Shown: positions 21,388 to 32,538, counted from the stretch's first letter. The stretch: DNA of 64,000 bases from Stutzerimonas nosocomialis (GCF_005876855.1 NZ_QLAE01000027.1:1-64000); one strand, 5' to 3'. Notes: generated from the sequence alone by a model not told the origin. Numbers and translations: made by a program.

Positions 21388-21690
21388 ATGACCAACCGGC
21401 TATTGGTCCTGGCACTGGCGCTCTGGGCACCCGTGGCGCTGGCCTCGTCGACCTACCGCTGCGGCAGCCAGCTGGTGAGCAGGGATGCCACCACGAGCGA
21501 GGTCCTGAGCAAATGCGGACCGCCTGCCAGCGAAACCCTGATCGGCTTCAAGGAGATCGTGGATGTCTACGGATTTCGCAACGAGGTGCAGGTCGAGGAA
21601 TGGATCTACGGGCCGAACAACGGAATGCTGCATTACCTGCGCTTCGAAGGTAATCGACTGATGCGCATCGACAGCCGGCGAGGCCAATAA
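21388..21690 (+). CDS. DUF2845 small secreted protein, copy 2
   Basis: 100 residues, a paralogue of the preceding gene: signal peptide ending ALAS, then YRCGSQLVSRD, LSKCGPP, EEWIYGPNNG and LRFEGNRLMRI. The motifs align one to one with copy 1, so this is a tandem duplication with clear divergence between the motifs. ACGGAG lies eight bases before the ATG. The unit ends in a bidirectional terminator. Function unknown. Confidence 0.88.
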   Translation: MTNRLLVLALALWAPVALASSTYRCGSQLVSRDATTSEVLSKCGPPASETLIGFKEIVDVYGFRNEVQVEEWIYGPNNGMLHYLRFEGNRLMRIDSRRGQ

Positions 21691-21717
21691 AAAAACCCCA
21701 CGCACTGGCGTGGGGTT
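21689..21717. terminator. Bidirectional terminator between DUF2845 and BON genes
   Basis: Ten-base arms AACCCCACGC/GCGTGGGGTT with an ACTG loop. The A run on the left gives a good T tail for the leftward BON gene; the rightward tail is shorter and mixed. Confidence 0.8.
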
Positions 21718-21753
21718 CGTTTGCCATGCAAGGGGAACATGGCCCAACAAAAC

Positions 21754-22125
21754 TCAGTCGGCGGTTTTCAGGCCGTCGGCGGAAACGTTACGCACGCCTT
21801 CGACACCCTTGGCCTTGGAAATGGCCATTTCCTTTTCAGCCTCGGTCGCCACGGTGCCGCTCAGCGACACGACGCCGTCCTTGGTTTCGACTTCGATGTC
21901 CATGCCGGGCGTGGAACCCTCGGCCAACAGGACGGACTTCACTTTGGTGGTGATCCAGGTATCGGAAACGGCATCCCCAGCGTCTCGTGCTTCGTTTGCG
22001 GCAAGCATCAGGGTGTCCGACTGGCCCAACGCAGGGGTGGTGTCGGCAAAGGCGACGCCAGCGAACGGAAAGCTCAGGGCAGCGGTGACAACGGTGGCAG
22101 CAACGGAAGTCTGGATCTTTTTCAT
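21754..22125 (-). CDS. BON-domain periplasmic protein
   Basis: 123 residues. A signal peptide (about 1-28, ending VAFA) precedes one BON domain: SDTWITTKVKSVLLAEG, EVETKDGVVSLSGTVATEAE and AKGVEGVRNVSADGL (OsmY-like pattern). BON proteins bind envelope lipids and are often induced by osmotic or envelope stress; a single-domain protein such as this is shorter than OsmY, which has two. AGGAG lies six bases before the ATG. 22126-22343 upstream has no gene that I can support. Confidence 0.88.
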   Translation of the reverse strand: MKKIQTSVAATVVTAALSFPFAGVAFADTTPALGQSDTLMLAANEARDAGDAVSDTWITTKVKSVLLAEGSTPGMDIEVETKDGVVSLSGTVATEAEKEMAISKAKGVEGVRNVSADGLKTAD

Positions 22126-22343
22126 GGAGTTACTCCTATCTTTCTCATGGTGTCCGCAGCGTGACTCCGGCTGCGGATTACACATGTACCATCGCAAGCC
22201 GCGTGCCAACCGTCACTCAACCTGAAAGTCCTTTTAAAACAGCAACTTAAAAACAAGCAGCGAAGGGTGAAAAAATGCATATTGCATGTTGTCCATTCAG
22301 GGCACGTGCAACTTGCAATGTAGATGAAAACATGCAGCCAATG

Positions 22344-22370
22344 AAAAAGGGCCCCGAAGGGCCCTTTTTT
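22344..22370 (-). terminator. pnp terminator
   Basis: AAAAAGGGCCC/GGGCCCTTTTT with a four-base loop, 14 bases past the pnp stop. It is symmetric and could work in both directions. Confidence 0.88.
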
Positions 22371-22383
22371 GAAACACCGCGAA

Positions 22384-24489
22384 TCAGACGCCAGAGGCTT
22401 CGGCAGCCGCCACGTCCTTGATCGACAGCTTGATACGGCCGCGGTTGTCCACGTCCAGTACCAGCACCTTCACTTCCTGACCTTCCTTGAGCACGTCGGT
22501 GACCTTCTCGACACGCTGATCGCTCAGCATCGAGATGTGCACCAGACCATCCTTGCCCGGCAGGATGTTGACGAAGGCACCGAAGTCGACGATGCGCTCG
22601 ACGCGACCCACGTAGATCTTGCCGATCTCGGCTTCGGCAGTGATGCTCAGCACGCGCTGCTTGGCGGCTTCGGCAGCTTCCTTGGTCTCGCCGAAGATCT
22701 TGATCGAGCCGTCGTCCTCGATGTCGATCGAGGCCTTGGTCTCTTCGCAGATGCCGCGAATCGTGGCGCCGCCCTTGCCGATCACATCGCGGATCTTGTC
22801 CTGGTCGATCTTCATCGCGATCATGGTCGGCGCGTTGGCCGACAGCTCGCTGCGCGACTGGGCGATGACCTGGTTCATCTGGCCGAGGATGTTCAGGCGC
22901 GCTTCCAGGGCCTGGCCCAGGGCGATTTCCATGATCTCTTCGGTGATCCCCTGGATCTTGATGTCCATCTGCAGCGCGGTCACGCCCTTGGCGGTACCGG
23001 CGACCTTGAAGTCCATGTCGCCCAGGTGGTCTTCGTCACCCAGGATGTCGGTCAGCACGGCGAACTTCTCGCCTTCCTTGACCAGACCCATGGCGATACC
23101 GGCGACCGGCGCCTTCATCGGTACGCCCGCGTCCATCAGTGCCAGCGAGGCGCCACAGACGGAGGCCATGGAGCTGGAGCCGTTGGATTCGGTGATTTCC
23201 GACACCACGCGGATGGTGTACGGGAATTCGTCGGCGTTCGGCAGCATGGCGGCGACGCCACGACGGGCCAGACGGCCATGGCCGATTTCACGGCGGCCAG
23301 TGGCGCCCATGCGACCGCACTCGCCCACCGAGTAAGGCGGGAAGTTGTAGTGCAGCATGAAGGCGTCTTTCTTTTCGCCTTCCAGGGTATCGAGCAGCTG
23401 GGCGTCGCGTGCGGTACCGAGGGTCGCGACCACCAGCGCCTGGGTTTCGCCACGGGTGAACAGCGCCGAACCGTGGGTCTTGTCCAGAACGCCGACTTCG
23501 ATGTTCAGGCCACGCACGGTACGGGTGTCACGGCCGTCGATGCGCGGCTTGCCGTTGACGATGTTTTCACGGACGGTGCGGTATTCGATCTCGCCGAAGG
23601 CGTCCTTGACCTCGCCCGCGGACGGCTGGCCTTCTTCACCGGAGAACTTCGCGACGACCTGGTCACGCAGCTCGCCCAGGCGCGCATAGCGATCCTGCTT
23701 GATGATGATGGTGTAGGCCTGGGAGATGGCTTCGCCGAATTCGCTGCGGATGGCATCGAGCAGCGCGGTGTTGGGCGCGGTCGGCTGCCAGTCCCAGCGC
23801 GGCTTGCCGGCTTCGGCAGCGAGCTCGGAAACGGCCTGGATGACCGTCTGGAATTCATCGTGGGCGAACAGCACGGCGCCCAGCATCTGGTCTTCGGTCA
23901 GTTCCTTGGCTTCGGACTCGACCATCAGGACGGCGTCCTTGGTGCCGGCCACGACCATGTCCAGGCTGGAGGCCTTGAGCTGCTCGTAGGTCGGGTTCAG
24001 CAGGTAGCCGGTTTCCGGGTGGAAGGCCACACGAGCGGCGCCGATGGGGCCGTCGAACGGGATGCCGGAAATGGCCAGCGCGGCCGAGGTGCCGATCATC
24101 GCGGCGATGTCCGGATCGGTCTTCTTGCTGGTGGAAACCACGGTGCAGATGACCTGCACTTCGTTCTGGAAACCTTCCGGGAACAGCGGACGGATCGGAC
24201 GATCGATCAGGCGCGAGGTCAGGGTTTCCTTTTCCGAGGGACGCGCTTCGCGCTTGAAGAAGCCGCCCGGGATCTTGCCGGCTGCGTAGGTCTTCTCCTG
24301 GTAGTGCACCGACAGCGGGAAAAAGCCCTTGCTCGGGTCAGCGGTCTTGGCGCCGACCACGGTGACCAGCACAGTGACGTCGTCGTCGACGGTGACCAGC
24401 ACAGCGCCGGAGGCCTGGCGAGCGATACGGCCCGTCTCGAGGGTTACGGTCGACTGACCGAACTGAAACTTCTTGATTACCGGGTTCAC
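22384..24489 (-). CDS. pnp: Polynucleotide phosphorylase
   Basis: 701 residues. A phosphorolytic 3'-to-5' exoribonuclease and core of the RNA degradosome. Two RNase PH domains (about 1-220 and 310-545) flank an all-helical domain. A KH domain with [10 protein letters not shown] near 555-620 and an S1 domain ([16 protein letters not shown], about 620-690) complete the usual layout. It is last in the long rimP-nusA-infB-rbfA-truB-rpsO-pnp block. The 169 bases to rpsO contain a large inverted repeat; in E. coli this intercistronic region is an RNase III site for pnp autoregulation, and a similar role is possible here. Confidence 0.97.
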   Translation of the reverse strand: MNPVIKKFQFGQSTVTLETGRIARQASGAVLVTVDDDVTVLVTVVGAKTADPSKGFFPLSVHYQEKTYAAGKIPGGFFKREARPSEKETLTSRLIDRPIRPLFPEGFQNEVQVICTVVSTSKKTDPDIAAMIGTSAALAISGIPFDGPIGAARVAFHPETGYLLNPTYEQLKASSLDMVVAGTKDAVLMVESEAKELTEDQMLGAVLFAHDEFQTVIQAVSELAAEAGKPRWDWQPTAPNTALLDAIRSEFGEAISQAYTIIIKQDRYARLGELRDQVVAKFSGEEGQPSAGEVKDAFGEIEYRTVRENIVNGKPRIDGRDTRTVRGLNIEVGVLDKTHGSALFTRGETQALVVATLGTARDAQLLDTLEGEKKDAFMLHYNFPPYSVGECGRMGATGRREIGHGRLARRGVAAMLPNADEFPYTIRVVSEITESNGSSSMASVCGASLALMDAGVPMKAPVAGIAMGLVKEGEKFAVLTDILGDEDHLGDMDFKVAGTAKGVTALQMDIKIQGITEEIMEIALGQALEARLNILGQMNQVIAQSRSELSANAPTMIAMKIDQDKIRDVIGKGGATIRGICEETKASIDIEDDGSIKIFGETKEAAEAAKQRVLSITAEAEIGKIYVGRVERIVDFGAFVNILPGKDGLVHISMLSDQRVEKVTDVLKEGQEVKVLVLDVDNRGRIKLSIKDVAAAEASGV

Positions 24490-24574
24490 GGTGTTTTCCT
24501 TCTCTGTGTTGCCTTGGGGGAATTCGTGGGAAGCAGCGGGAGTCGGACCCGAACTGTTTCACCCAGAAAGCTAA

Positions 24575-24637
24575 AAGCTGGGAGCCCGAAGCTGTAAGCG
24601 GGAAAATCCCTGGCTTTCAACTTCAAGCTCCCAGCTT
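24575..24637. repeat. Inverted repeat between rpsO and pnp
   Basis: Perfect 11-base arms AAGCTGGGAGC (24575-24585) and GCTCCCAGCTT (24627-24637) around 41 bases. The interior also contains partial copies (GAAGCTGTAAGC, CTTCAAGCTC). The pattern resembles dispersed intergenic repeats seen in Pseudomonas. It could form a long stem in the pnp leader. Confidence 0.7.
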
Positions 24638-24658
24638 CTTGCTTGCAGCGAACGTCGC

Positions 24659-24928
24659 TTAGCGACGCAGGCCCAGGCGGCCGATCAGGCTGCTGTAACG
24701 AGTGGTGTCCTTACCCTTCAGGTAATCCAGCAGCTTGCGGCGCTGGTTGACCATGCGGATCAGACCACGACGGGAGTGGTGATCTTTGCCGTTGGCCTTG
24801 AAGTGGTCCTGCAGCTTGTTGATGTTAGCGGTGAGCAGGGCAACCTGCACTTCCGGAGAACCGGTATCGCCTTCACCTTGCTTGTACTCGTTTACGATCT
24901 GGGCTTTTTCTTCAACGCTCAGTGCCAT
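24659..24928 (-). CDS. rpsO: 30S ribosomal protein S15
   Basis: 89 residues, the standard length. It binds the central domain of 16S rRNA at a three-way junction early in 30S assembly. The conserved [11 protein letters not shown] segment and LLDYLKGKD are intact. AGGGCTCC lies before the ATG. It lies between truB and pnp as in most gammaproteobacteria. An imperfect GC-rich hairpin (25018-25040) separates it from truB. Confidence 0.97.
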   Translation of the reverse strand: MALSVEEKAQIVNEYKQGEGDTGSPEVQVALLTANINKLQDHFKANGKDHHSRRGLIRMVNQRRKLLDYLKGKDTTRYSSLIGRLGLRR

Positions 24929-25046
24929 GTTAGGGCTCCTTGAGTGAACAGGCCGGGAATCGCTTCCCGTGTTTTAAAGAGAGGTATGACCGTGCCTGCT
25001 GACAGCCACCCTCTGGACACGCCGCGCAAAGCGCCGCGTGCAACGG

Positions 25047-25964
25047 TCATTCCGACCGAATCAATCGACGCGGCGCGATCCGCCCGTCGTCGCTCACCTC
25101 ACCGATACCGATGAAGCGACCGTTATGGTCCTGTACCCGGACCATGCCGTACTTCGGCGCCTCCGGTGCCCGCACTGGCTGCCCCTGCAGCCAGTAGAAC
25201 GCGCTGTGCTCGGAAAAGTGTAGCAGCGGCCAATGCTCCAGCCCGCTGTCGACCGGTTTCAAGAACGCATCGAGCGCCTCGGCACCGCCTTCGGCATGGG
25301 CCTGCTCCAACGCTTCGAGACTGATCGTCTGCGAAAGGTCGAAGGGGCCGGCCTGCGTTCTGCGCAATTCGGCGACATGCGCGCCGCAGCCGAGCAGCTC
25401 ACCGATATCCTCGACCAGCGTGCGGATATAGGTGCCCTTGCTGCAGGCAACCGCCAGACGCGCCGTCTCGCCGTCGAGCTCGAGCAGTTCCAGGCGCGCA
25501 ATGGTAACAGAACGCGCCTCGCGCTCCACTACCTCTCCTGCCCGGGCGAGCTTGTAGAGCGGCTGGCCATCGCGCTTGATTGCCGAATACATCGGCGGCA
25601 CCTGCTTGATATCGCCACGAAAACGCGGCAACACCGACTCCAGCCGCGCGTGGTCGACCTCTACCGGCCGACGCAGGAGCACCTCGCCCTCGGCATCGGC
25701 GGTAGTGGTGGTCACGCCCAGTTGCATGCGCGTCTCGTAGCCCTTGTCGGCATCGAGCAGGTACTGCGAAAACTTGGTCGCCTCTCCGAAACAGAGCGGC
25801 AGCACACCGGTCGCCAACGGATCGAGACTGCCGGTATGACCGGCCTTCTCGGCGTTGAGCAGCCAGCGCACCTTCTGCAGCGCGGCGTTGGACGTCAGCC
25901 CCTTGGGCTTGTCGAGCAGCATGATGCCGCTGACGGCGCGCCTGACACGTTTGACCTGCGCCAC
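25047..25964 (-). CDS. truB: tRNA pseudouridine-55 synthase
   Basis: 305 residues. It isomerises U55 in the T loop of elongator tRNAs and also acts as a tRNA chaperone. The catalytic aspartate lies in [14 protein letters not shown] near residue 48, and LLDKPKG is the conserved N-terminal motif. The C-terminal PUA-like part ([19 protein letters not shown]) is present. It starts three bases after the rbfA stop, so the two are translated together. Confidence 0.97.
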   Translation of the reverse strand: MAQVKRVRRAVSGIMLLDKPKGLTSNAALQKVRWLLNAEKAGHTGSLDPLATGVLPLCFGEATKFSQYLLDADKGYETRMQLGVTTTTADAEGEVLLRRPVEVDHARLESVLPRFRGDIKQVPPMYSAIKRDGQPLYKLARAGEVVEREARSVTIARLELLELDGETARLAVACSKGTYIRTLVEDIGELLGCGAHVAELRRTQAGPFDLSQTISLEALEQAHAEGGAEALDAFLKPVDSGLEHWPLLHFSEHSAFYWLQGQPVRAPEAPKYGMVRVQDHNGRFIGIGEVSDDGRIAPRRLIRSE

Positions 25965-25967
25965 GGG

Positions 25968-26357
25968 TTACTCCTTCGCGTCGTCTTCGTGCTTGCGGTC
26001 TTCGGCGACCGCCCGCTCGATCAGCGCGGCCAGCTCGACCCCACGGCGGACGCTGGCGTCGTAGTGGAAGCGAAGCTGCGGAATGGTGCGGACCTTCATC
26101 GACTTGCCGAGCTGCATGCGCAGGAAACCGCCGGCTTCGTTGAGGATATGCACGCTTTCCTTGACCGCCTCGGCATCGTCGTCCTTGCCCATGACGGTGA
26201 TGAAGATCTGCGCATGGGAGAGATCGCGACTGACATCGACCGCCGTGACGGTGATCAGCCCAAGACGCGGGTCCTTGATCTCGCGCTGAATCAGAGATGC
26301 CAGCTCACGCTGCATCTGATCGCCGATACGCTGGGTACGGCTGAATTCTTTGGCCAT
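25968..26357 (-). CDS. rbfA: 30S ribosome-binding factor A
   Basis: 129 residues. A KH-fold 30S maturation factor, needed for 16S 5'-end processing and cold adaptation. The N-terminal [16 protein letters not shown] and the central [13 protein letters not shown] are typical. The acidic/basic C terminus ([11 protein letters not shown]) is slightly extended relative to E. coli, as in other pseudomonads. Lies between infB and truB. Confidence 0.96.
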   Translation of the reverse strand: MAKEFSRTQRIGDQMQRELASLIQREIKDPRLGLITVTAVDVSRDLSHAQIFITVMGKDDDAEAVKESVHILNEAGGFLRMQLGKSMKVRTIPQLRFHYDASVRRGVELAALIERAVAEDRKHEDDAKE

Positions 26358-26412
26358 AAATCTGCCTCGAGCTGCGTTTGCAGCTTAAAAAACCATCTCG
26401 CTGCAAAGGCAA

Positions 26413-26448
26413 ACGGCAAGCTTCCGGGTTGCCCCTGAAGCTTGCCGT
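26413..26448. repeat. Perfect inverted repeat between infB and rbfA
   Basis: Twelve-base arms ACGGCAAGCTTC (26413-26424) and GAAGCTTGCCGT (26437-26448), 12-base loop. No T tract. The surroundings repeat GCTTGCAGCT-type words, as in the rpsO-pnp repeat, which suggests the same dispersed family or an RNA-processing structure in the operon transcript. Confidence 0.65.
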
Positions 26449-26468
26449 CTGAGGCTTGCAGCTGCTGT

Positions 26469-28991
26469 TTAGAGCGAGCGAGCCACCTGGACCTTCTCGA
26501 AGACCTCGATCTTGTCGCCGACCTTGACGTCGTTGTAGCTCTTCACGCCGATACCGCACTCCATGCCGGCGCGGACTTCAGCCACGTCGTCCTTGAAGCG
26601 GCGCAGCGATTCCAGCTCGCCTTCGAAGATGACCACGTCATCACGCAGCACGCGGATCGGACGGTTGCGGTGGACCATGCCCTCGATGACCATGCAGCCG
26701 GCGATCGCGCCGAACTTCGGCGAACGGAATACGTCACGCACCTCGGCCACGCCCAGGATGTTCTCCCGAACATCGCTGCCCAGCATGCCGGACAGGGCCT
26801 TCTTCACGTCATCGATGATGTCGTAGATGACGTTGTAGTAACGCAGGTCCAGACCTTCCTGCTCGACGATCTTGCGCGCGCCGGCATCGGCCCGCACGTT
26901 GAAGCCGAACAGCACGGCGTTGGATGCCAGCGCCAGGTTGGCATCGCTCTCGGTGATACCACCGACACCGCCACCGACCACACGTACCTGGACTTCGTCG
27001 TTGCCCAGGTCGCTCAGCGAGCCCTGCAGGGCCTCGAGCGAACCGCGAACGTCGGCCTTGAGCACGATGTTGAGCGTCTTCTTCTCGTCCTGCCCCATGG
27101 TCTCGAAGATGTTCTCGAGCTTGCCGGCATGCGCGCGGGCCAGCTTGACCTCGCGGAACTTGCCCTGACGGAACAGCGCGATCTCGCGCGCCTTCTTCTC
27201 GTCGGCCACCACGATCAGCTCGTCACCGGCATCCGGCGTACCGTCCAGGCCGAGGATCTCGACCGGAATCGACGGGCCGGCTTCCTTCACGGGCTTGCCG
27301 TTCTCGTCGAGCATGGCGCGAACGCGACCATAGTTGACGCCGACCAGCACCATGTCGCCCTGACGCAGGGTACCGTCCTGTACCAGCACGGTGGCCACCG
27401 GGCCGCGGCCCTTGTCCAGGCGGGACTCGACCACGACACCGCGGCCAGGCGCGGACGGCGTGGCGCTCAGTTCCAGCAGTTCGGCCTGGAGCAGAACGGC
27501 TTCGAGCAGCTCGTCCACGCCGGTACCAACCTTCGCCGAAACCGCGACGAACTGGGTGTTGCCGCCCCACTCTTCCGGAATCACGTCGCGTCCGGCCAGA
27601 TCGTTCTTGATCCGGTCCAGGTCCGCTTCCGGCTTGTCGATCTTGTTCACCGCGACCACGATCGGAACACCGGCCGCTTTCGCGTGCTGGATGGCTTCCT
27701 CGGTCTGCGGCATCACGCCGTCGTCCGCAGCCACCACCAGGATGACGATGTCGGTGGCCTTGGCACCACGGGCACGCATCGCGGTAAACGCGGCGTGACC
27801 AGGGGTGTCGAGGAAGGTCACCATGCCGCGATCGGTTTCCACGTGGTAGGCGCCGATGTGCTGGGTGATGCCGCCGGCTTCACCGGAGGCGACCTTGGCG
27901 CGGCGGATGTAGTCGAGCAGCGATGTCTTGCCGTGGTCGACGTGGCCCATGACGGTCACGACCGGCGCACGGGAGACCGCCTCGCCTTCGAACTTCAGCG
28001 ACTCGGCCAGCTGCTCTTCGAGCGCGTTGTCGCTGACGAGCTTGACCTTGTGGCCCAGTTCTTCAGCCACCAGCTGAGCGGTTTCACGGTCGAGCACCTG
28101 GTTGATGGTGACCGGCGAACCCAGCTTGAACATGAACTTGATGACTTCCGCGGCCTTCACCGACATCTGCTGTGCCAGCTCGGAAACGGTAATGGTCTCG
28201 CCGATGGAAACTTCGCGCACGACAGGTCCTGTTGGGCTTTGGAAGCCATGCTGATTACGCTTCTTGAGCTTCGACTTGCCACGGCCACCACGGCGCCCGA
28301 AGCTGTCCGCCTCGTCTTCGCCGGTGCGAACGGTACGTCCCAGCGGCGCCTTGGCCTTGAGCGAAGGGCGGTGCTGAGCGTGCTTGCGGTCACGACGATC
28401 GTCCTCGTCGCTGCGCGCCTTCTCGGTGCGGCGGACTTCGTCCTTCTTGCGATCATCGGCAGCCGGTGCAGGCGCAGACACAGGGGCAGCAGGCGCGGCG
28501 GCAGCCACCGCAGGCGACGGCTCGTCCGCAGGCGCTTCGGCAGTCTTGGTTGCAGCGGCCGCGCGGGCCTGCTCCTCGGCCTGACGACGCGTCTCTTCCT
28601 CGGCGCGCTGACGCGCTTCTTCCTCGGCCTTGAGCCGCGCCGCTTCTTCGGCCGCGCGCTGCTCTTCCAGCTCGCGCTGCTTTTCGGCCTCGATCTCGTC
28701 GGGGCTGCGCTTGACGAAGGTCTTCTTCTTGCGCACTTCGACGCTGATGGTCTTGCTGCCACCCACTTTCAGCTTGGTGGTGGTCTTGCGCTGCAAGGTG
28801 ATCTTGCTCGGCTCGTTCACCTTGGCGCCGTGACTGCTCTTCAGGTGGGCCAACAGCGCCTGTTTCTCGTTATCGGTCACTACTTGCTCGGCGCTGGTGT
28901 GCGACAGTCCTGCCTCACGCATCTGCTGAAGCAGTCGCTCGACCGGTGTGTCGACCACCTGGGCCAGTTCTTTCACCGTGACTTGCGTCAT
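26469..28991 (-). CDS. infB: Translation initiation factor IF-2
   Basis: 840 residues. A GTPase that places fMet-tRNA on the 30S subunit and promotes subunit joining. The N-terminal IF2_N domain ([18 protein letters not shown]) is followed by a long Ala/Glu/Arg-rich linker (about 85-260). The G domain has GHVDHGKT (near 348), DTPGHAAF and NKIDKP; the beta-barrel and the C-terminal fMet-tRNA-binding domain end the protein. Shorter in-frame forms from internal starts, known in E. coli, cannot be judged here. It lies 28 bases after nusA. Confidence 0.97.
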   Translation of the reverse strand: MTQVTVKELAQVVDTPVERLLQQMREAGLSHTSAEQVVTDNEKQALLAHLKSSHGAKVNEPSKITLQRKTTTKLKVGGSKTISVEVRKKKTFVKRSPDEIEAEKQRELEEQRAAEEAARLKAEEEARQRAEEETRRQAEEQARAAAATKTAEAPADEPSPAVAAAAPAAPVSAPAPAADDRKKDEVRRTEKARSDEDDRRDRKHAQHRPSLKAKAPLGRTVRTGEDEADSFGRRGGRGKSKLKKRNQHGFQSPTGPVVREVSIGETITVSELAQQMSVKAAEVIKFMFKLGSPVTINQVLDRETAQLVAEELGHKVKLVSDNALEEQLAESLKFEGEAVSRAPVVTVMGHVDHGKTSLLDYIRRAKVASGEAGGITQHIGAYHVETDRGMVTFLDTPGHAAFTAMRARGAKATDIVILVVAADDGVMPQTEEAIQHAKAAGVPIVVAVNKIDKPEADLDRIKNDLAGRDVIPEEWGGNTQFVAVSAKVGTGVDELLEAVLLQAELLELSATPSAPGRGVVVESRLDKGRGPVATVLVQDGTLRQGDMVLVGVNYGRVRAMLDENGKPVKEAGPSIPVEILGLDGTPDAGDELIVVADEKKAREIALFRQGKFREVKLARAHAGKLENIFETMGQDEKKTLNIVLKADVRGSLEALQGSLSDLGNDEVQVRVVGGGVGGITESDANLALASNAVLFGFNVRADAGARKIVEQEGLDLRYYNVIYDIIDDVKKALSGMLGSDVRENILGVAEVRDVFRSPKFGAIAGCMVIEGMVHRNRPIRVLRDDVVIFEGELESLRRFKDDVAEVRAGMECGIGVKSYNDVKVGDKIEVFEKVQVARSL

Positions 28992-29019
28992 GCATTCCTC
29001 TCCTCAGGCCGCTAATTAC

Positions 29020-30501
29020 TTACTCGAACCAATGGGCTCGGGCGGCCATGATCAGCTTGCCGGCACGCTCTTGGTCGATGCCGTCTATGTCGAGCAGGTC
29101 GTCTATCGACTGCTCGGCCAGGTCTTCGCGAGTGATGACACCTCGCATTGCCAACTCGACCGCCAATTCCTTGTCCATGCCTTCCAGCGCGAGCAGGTCT
29201 TCGGCTGGCTGAGCGTCCGCCAGTTTTTCTTCGGTAGCGATGGCCTTGGTCAGCAGGCGATCCTTGGCGCGCGAGCGCAGCTCGTTGACGATGTCCTCGT
29301 CGAATCCTTCGATCGCGAGCATTTCCTCCATCGGGACATAGGCCACCTCTTCCAGCGAGGTGAAACCTTCTTCGACCAGGACCTGTGCCAGCTCCTCGTC
29401 CACGTCCAGTTCTTCGATGAAGGCGCGCAGAATGTCGCCGGTCTCTTCCTCCTGCTTGGCCTGGATATCGGCCTCGGTCATCACGTTAAGGGTCCAGCCG
29501 GTCAGCTGGCTGGCCAGTCGAACGTTCTGGCCGCCGCGGCCGATGGCCTGCGCCAGGTTGTCCTCGGCCACGGCGATGTCCATTGCGTGGGCATCTTCGT
29601 CGACGATGATCGCAGCCACCTCGGCCGGCGCCATCGCGTTGATCACGAACTGGGCGGGGTTTTCATCCCACAGCACGATATCGACGCGCTCGCCACCGAT
29701 CTCACCGGATACGGCCTGCACACGCGAACCGCGCATACCGATGCACGCGCCCTGCGGATCGATCCGCTTGTCCTTGGAGCGCACGGCGATCTTGGCGCGG
29801 GAACCCGGGTCACGCGAAGCGCCCATCACCTCGATCAGCTCTTCGGCGATTTCCGGGACCTCGATGCGGAACAGCTCGATCAGCATCTGCGGCGCGGTGC
29901 GCGACAGGATCAGTTGAGGACCGCGGTTTTCAGTGCGAATTTCCTTGAGGAGCGCCCGAACGCGAGCACCGACACGGAAGGTTTCGCGGGCGATGATGTC
30001 TTCGCGAGCCAGCAGCGCTTCGGCGTTGTTGCCGAGGTCAACGATGACGTTGTCGCGAGTGACCTTCTTCACCGTACCGGAAATGATTTCGCCAAGACGA
30101 TCGCGGTAGGCCTCCACGACCTGGGCGCGCTCCGCTTCGCGAACCTTCTGCACGATGACCTGCTTGGCGGTCTGCGCGGCGATACGGCCGAACTCGATCG
30201 ATTCGATCTTCTCTTCCAGCACATCGCCGACCTTCGCATCGGGCTTGCGCGCCTCGGCCTGATCCAGGGTCAGCTGGATGTCGGGATCATCGAAGTCGGC
30301 CTCATCAACCACGGTCCAGCGACGAAAGGTTTCGTAGCTGCCGTTCTGGCGATTGATTTCCACACGCAGGTCGACTTCGTCTTCGTAACGTTTCTTGGTG
30401 GCCGTGGCCAGGGCCAGCTCCAGCGCCTCGAAAATCACACCAGCCGGCACGCCCTTTTCGTTGGACACCGACTCAACAACTAGCAGTACTTCTTTGCTCA
30501 T
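29020..30501 (-). CDS. nusA: Transcription termination/antitermination protein NusA
   Basis: 493 residues. It binds RNA polymerase and modulates pausing, termination and rRNA antitermination. Order: N-terminal RNAP-binding domain (1-125), S1 (about 135-200), two KH domains with [11 protein letters not shown] and [11 protein letters not shown], and two acidic repeats near the C terminus ([28 protein letters not shown]). The start MSKEVLL was chosen on family length; the open frame begins seven codons earlier without support. It follows rimP by 48 bases. Confidence 0.97.
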   Translation of the reverse strand: MSKEVLLVVESVSNEKGVPAGVIFEALELALATATKKRYEDEVDLRVEINRQNGSYETFRRWTVVDEADFDDPDIQLTLDQAEARKPDAKVGDVLEEKIESIEFGRIAAQTAKQVIVQKVREAERAQVVEAYRDRLGEIISGTVKKVTRDNVIVDLGNNAEALLAREDIIARETFRVGARVRALLKEIRTENRGPQLILSRTAPQMLIELFRIEVPEIAEELIEVMGASRDPGSRAKIAVRSKDKRIDPQGACIGMRGSRVQAVSGEIGGERVDIVLWDENPAQFVINAMAPAEVAAIIVDEDAHAMDIAVAEDNLAQAIGRGGQNVRLASQLTGWTLNVMTEADIQAKQEEETGDILRAFIEELDVDEELAQVLVEEGFTSLEEVAYVPMEEMLAIEGFDEDIVNELRSRAKDRLLTKAIATEEKLADAQPAEDLLALEGMDKELAVELAMRGVITREDLAEQSIDDLLDIDGIDQERAGKLIMAARAHWFE

Positions 30502-30549
30502 CGTACGCCTCGCCTTTCGCAATCCATTGGGGTTCGCGGGATCCGCGTC

Positions 30550-31008
30550 TCACTCAAATCGGGGAACTATGTTGGCCTTGTCGATCGAGTCGATCGGCAA
30601 CAGATATTCGTGATCGTCGACCAGCACCACGATGTCCTGCTCTTCCACCCCACGCAGAAGGCCTTGAAAATTGCGCCGCCCCTCGAAGGGCGAACGCAGC
30701 TTGATCTTTACCTGCTCGCCAACGTGGGCGGCGAACTGGTCCAGTGTGAACAGCGGCCGATCCATGCCCGGCGAAGACACCTCAAGGGTGTACTCGGCAC
30801 TGATGGGATCTTCGACGTCGAGTACGCCACTCAACTGGCGGCTCACCTTTTCGCAGTCCTCGACGAGGATGCCGTTGGGGTGGTCGATATACACCCGCAA
30901 CAGCGAATGCCGACCCTGGGAGAGGAATTCAATACCCCAGCATTGATAGCCGAGCGCCTCGACCACAGGGGCCAACAAGGCCTGCAACTGTTCTAGCTTG
31001 CTCGACAT
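30550..31008 (-). CDS. rimP: Ribosome maturation factor RimP
   Basis: 152 residues, a 30S assembly factor that promotes S12 incorporation. The N-terminal alpha/beta domain ([18 protein letters not shown]) and the conserved [18 protein letters not shown] motif are present, with the C-terminal Sm-like barrel. It opens the nusA-infB operon just downstream of tRNA-fMet, the same arrangement as E. coli metY-rimP-nusA. The start MSSKLEQL matches family length. Confidence 0.96.
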   Translation of the reverse strand: MSSKLEQLQALLAPVVEALGYQCWGIEFLSQGRHSLLRVYIDHPNGILVEDCEKVSRQLSGVLDVEDPISAEYTLEVSSPGMDRPLFTLDQFAAHVGEQVKIKLRSPFEGRRNFQGLLRGVEEQDIVVLVDDHEYLLPIDSIDKANIVPRFE

Positions 31009-31102
31009 CGAAGTCCCTCGTGCATGCTGTAAAAATGAAAAATGGGCGAAACGCCCATCCTGCGAACCGCCTGTGAATGCCGGCGGCCTGGCTCCAGCTA
31101 AG

Positions 31103-31125
31103 AAAAAGCCCCTTGACAGGGGCTC
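31103..31125 (-). terminator. Terminator after tRNA-fMet
   Basis: AGCCCC/GGGGCT stem with a six-base loop and a T-rich tail on the minus strand, 10 bases past the tRNA. It may be partial, since rimP-nusA lie downstream and metY-nusA readthrough is known in E. coli. Confidence 0.75.
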
Positions 31126-31134
31126 TACTACAAC

Positions 31135-31211
<77 letters not shown>

Positions 31212-31273
31212 TCTAAAGCTGGGCACGAATTATACGGCCGACCCTGGAGCTGGTCAACCTGAGCCCTGAAGAC

Positions 31274-31297
31274 AAGAAAGCCCGCTGATGCGGGCCT
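31274..31297 (-). terminator. Terminator after tRNA-Leu
   Basis: GCCCGC/GCGGGC with a four-base loop and TTTCTT on the minus strand, just after the tRNA-Leu 3' end. Confidence 0.75.
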
Positions 31298-31304
31298 GCT
31301 TGTT

Positions 31305-31390
31305 TGGTACCGAGGAGGGGACTCGAACCCCTACAGCCTATGGCCACTACCACCTCAAGGTAGCGTGTCTACCAATTCCACCACCTCGGC
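31305..31390 (-). tRNA. tRNA-Leu (GAG)
   Basis: 86 bases with encoded CCA. GCCGAGG pairs with CCTCGGT. The long variable arm marks a class II tRNA. Anticodon loop CTTGAGG gives GAG, reading CTC/CTT leucine codons. It lies seven bases downstream of secG, the arrangement also found in E. coli and P. aeruginosa. Confidence 0.97.
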
Positions 31391-31397
31391 AAAACCT

Positions 31398-31778
31398 TTA
31401 CTGCCCGGGCGCCTGAGGTATATCCCCTGTCGTTTCGGCTGGCCGACGCTCTTCGAGAGCAGGCACATCGTCAACAACTGGCCTGTTGGCCGGCACTTCC
31501 AGAACCGCGGGATCAGGCAACCCTGCCCCCGCCAGTTGATCAGCCTGCTGCTTGGCGAAGAACGCAAGCCCCAGACTGGTCACGAAAAAAACGGTCGCTA
31601 GTATAGCAGTAACTCGACTCAAAAAGGTAGCAGAACCTTGGCTTCCGAATACGGTTGCCGAAGCACCCGAACCGAACGAAGCGCCGGCATCGGCACCCTT
31701 ACCCTGCTGCAGCAGCACCAGCACGACAACACCAATGGCAACCAGCAGATGCACCACGATAACAACAGTTTGCAACAT
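31398..31778 (-). CDS. secG: Preprotein translocase subunit SecG
   Basis: 126 residues. An inner-membrane subunit of SecYEG that aids SecA-driven export. Two transmembrane helices (about 3-23 and 52-74) flank the conserved cytoplasmic loop [17 protein letters not shown]. The C-terminal tail is Pro/Glu-rich. The start MLQTVVIV is standard. The stop of tpiA lies four bases upstream. Confidence 0.95.
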   Translation of the reverse strand: MLQTVVIVVHLLVAIGVVVLVLLQQGKGADAGASFGSGASATVFGSQGSATFLSRVTAILATVFFVTSLGLAFFAKQQADQLAGAGLPDPAVLEVPANRPVVDDVPALEERRPAETTGDIPQAPGQ

Positions 31779-31782
31779 CTGT

Positions 31783-32538
31783 TCAGTTCCCTGCGGCGCG
31801 ACAGATCGCACCGAACTCGTCCGCTTTCAGAGAAGCTCCACCAATGAGCCCCCCATCAATATCCGCCATGCCGAACAACTCAGCGGCATTGGCAGCCTTT
31901 ACGCTACCACCGTAGAGAATCCGAACGCCCTCGGCGACCTCGACACTCTCTCGAGCCAGCTGCGCCCGGATGGCAGCATGCACTTCCTGCGCCTGTTGCG
32001 GCGTCGCGGTCAACCCCGAGCCAATGGCCCAGACCGGCTCATACGCTACAACCGCATCAGCCAGAGCCGAGATACCCAGAGCGGATACCACGTTCTCCAA
32101 CTGACGCCCCACCACTTCCAGCGTCTGACCCGCCTCTCGCTGCTCGAGCGTCTCGCCCACACAGAGAATCGGCTTCAGGCCACACGCTTTGGCAGCGGCG
32201 AACTTGCGGCGAACCACCTCGTCGCTTTCGCCCAGAATCAGACGACGCTCCGAATGACCCACCAGAACCCATTCACAACCCGCATCCTGCAATTGCTCGA
32301 CCGACTCTTCACCGGTCAGCGCACCGAAGCCCGCCTCGCTTGCACAATCCTGGGCACCGACGCTCAATTGCGTGCCGGAAAGACTCTCGACGACCTGACC
32401 GATATGCAAGGCACCAGGCAACACGACAATCTCGACCGAGGCAGGCAGCGCCTGCTCACGCAATGACCGGATCAGCTCTGCGACGCTGGCGCGGGTACCG
32501 TTCATCTTCCAGTTACCAGCTACCAGTTGGCGACGCAT
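31783..32538 (-). CDS. tpiA: Triosephosphate isomerase
   Basis: 251 residues, a TIM-barrel enzyme interconverting dihydroxyacetone phosphate and glyceraldehyde 3-phosphate. Catalytic residues are all visible: lysine in GNWKMNG, histidine in VGHSERR and glutamate in [11 protein letters not shown]. The phosphate-binding loop [10 protein letters not shown] is intact. It follows glmM by 65 bases and precedes secG by four. Confidence 0.97.
   Translation of the reverse strand: MRRQLVAGNWKMNGTRASVAELIRSLREQALPASVEIVVLPGALHIGQVVESLSGTQLSVGAQDCASEAGFGALTGEESVEQLQDAGCEWVLVGHSERRLILGESDEVVRRKFAAAKACGLKPILCVGETLEQREAGQTLEVVGRQLENVVSALGISALADAVVAYEPVWAIGSGLTATPQQAQEVHAAIRAQLARESVEVAEGVRILYGGSVKAANAAELFGMADIDGGLIGGASLKADEFGAICRAAGN

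Noticed and set aside
26442-29015. 857-codon frame antisense to infB
   Set aside because: Shadow of a highly conserved gene; starts and stops are unrelated to any promoter or terminator.
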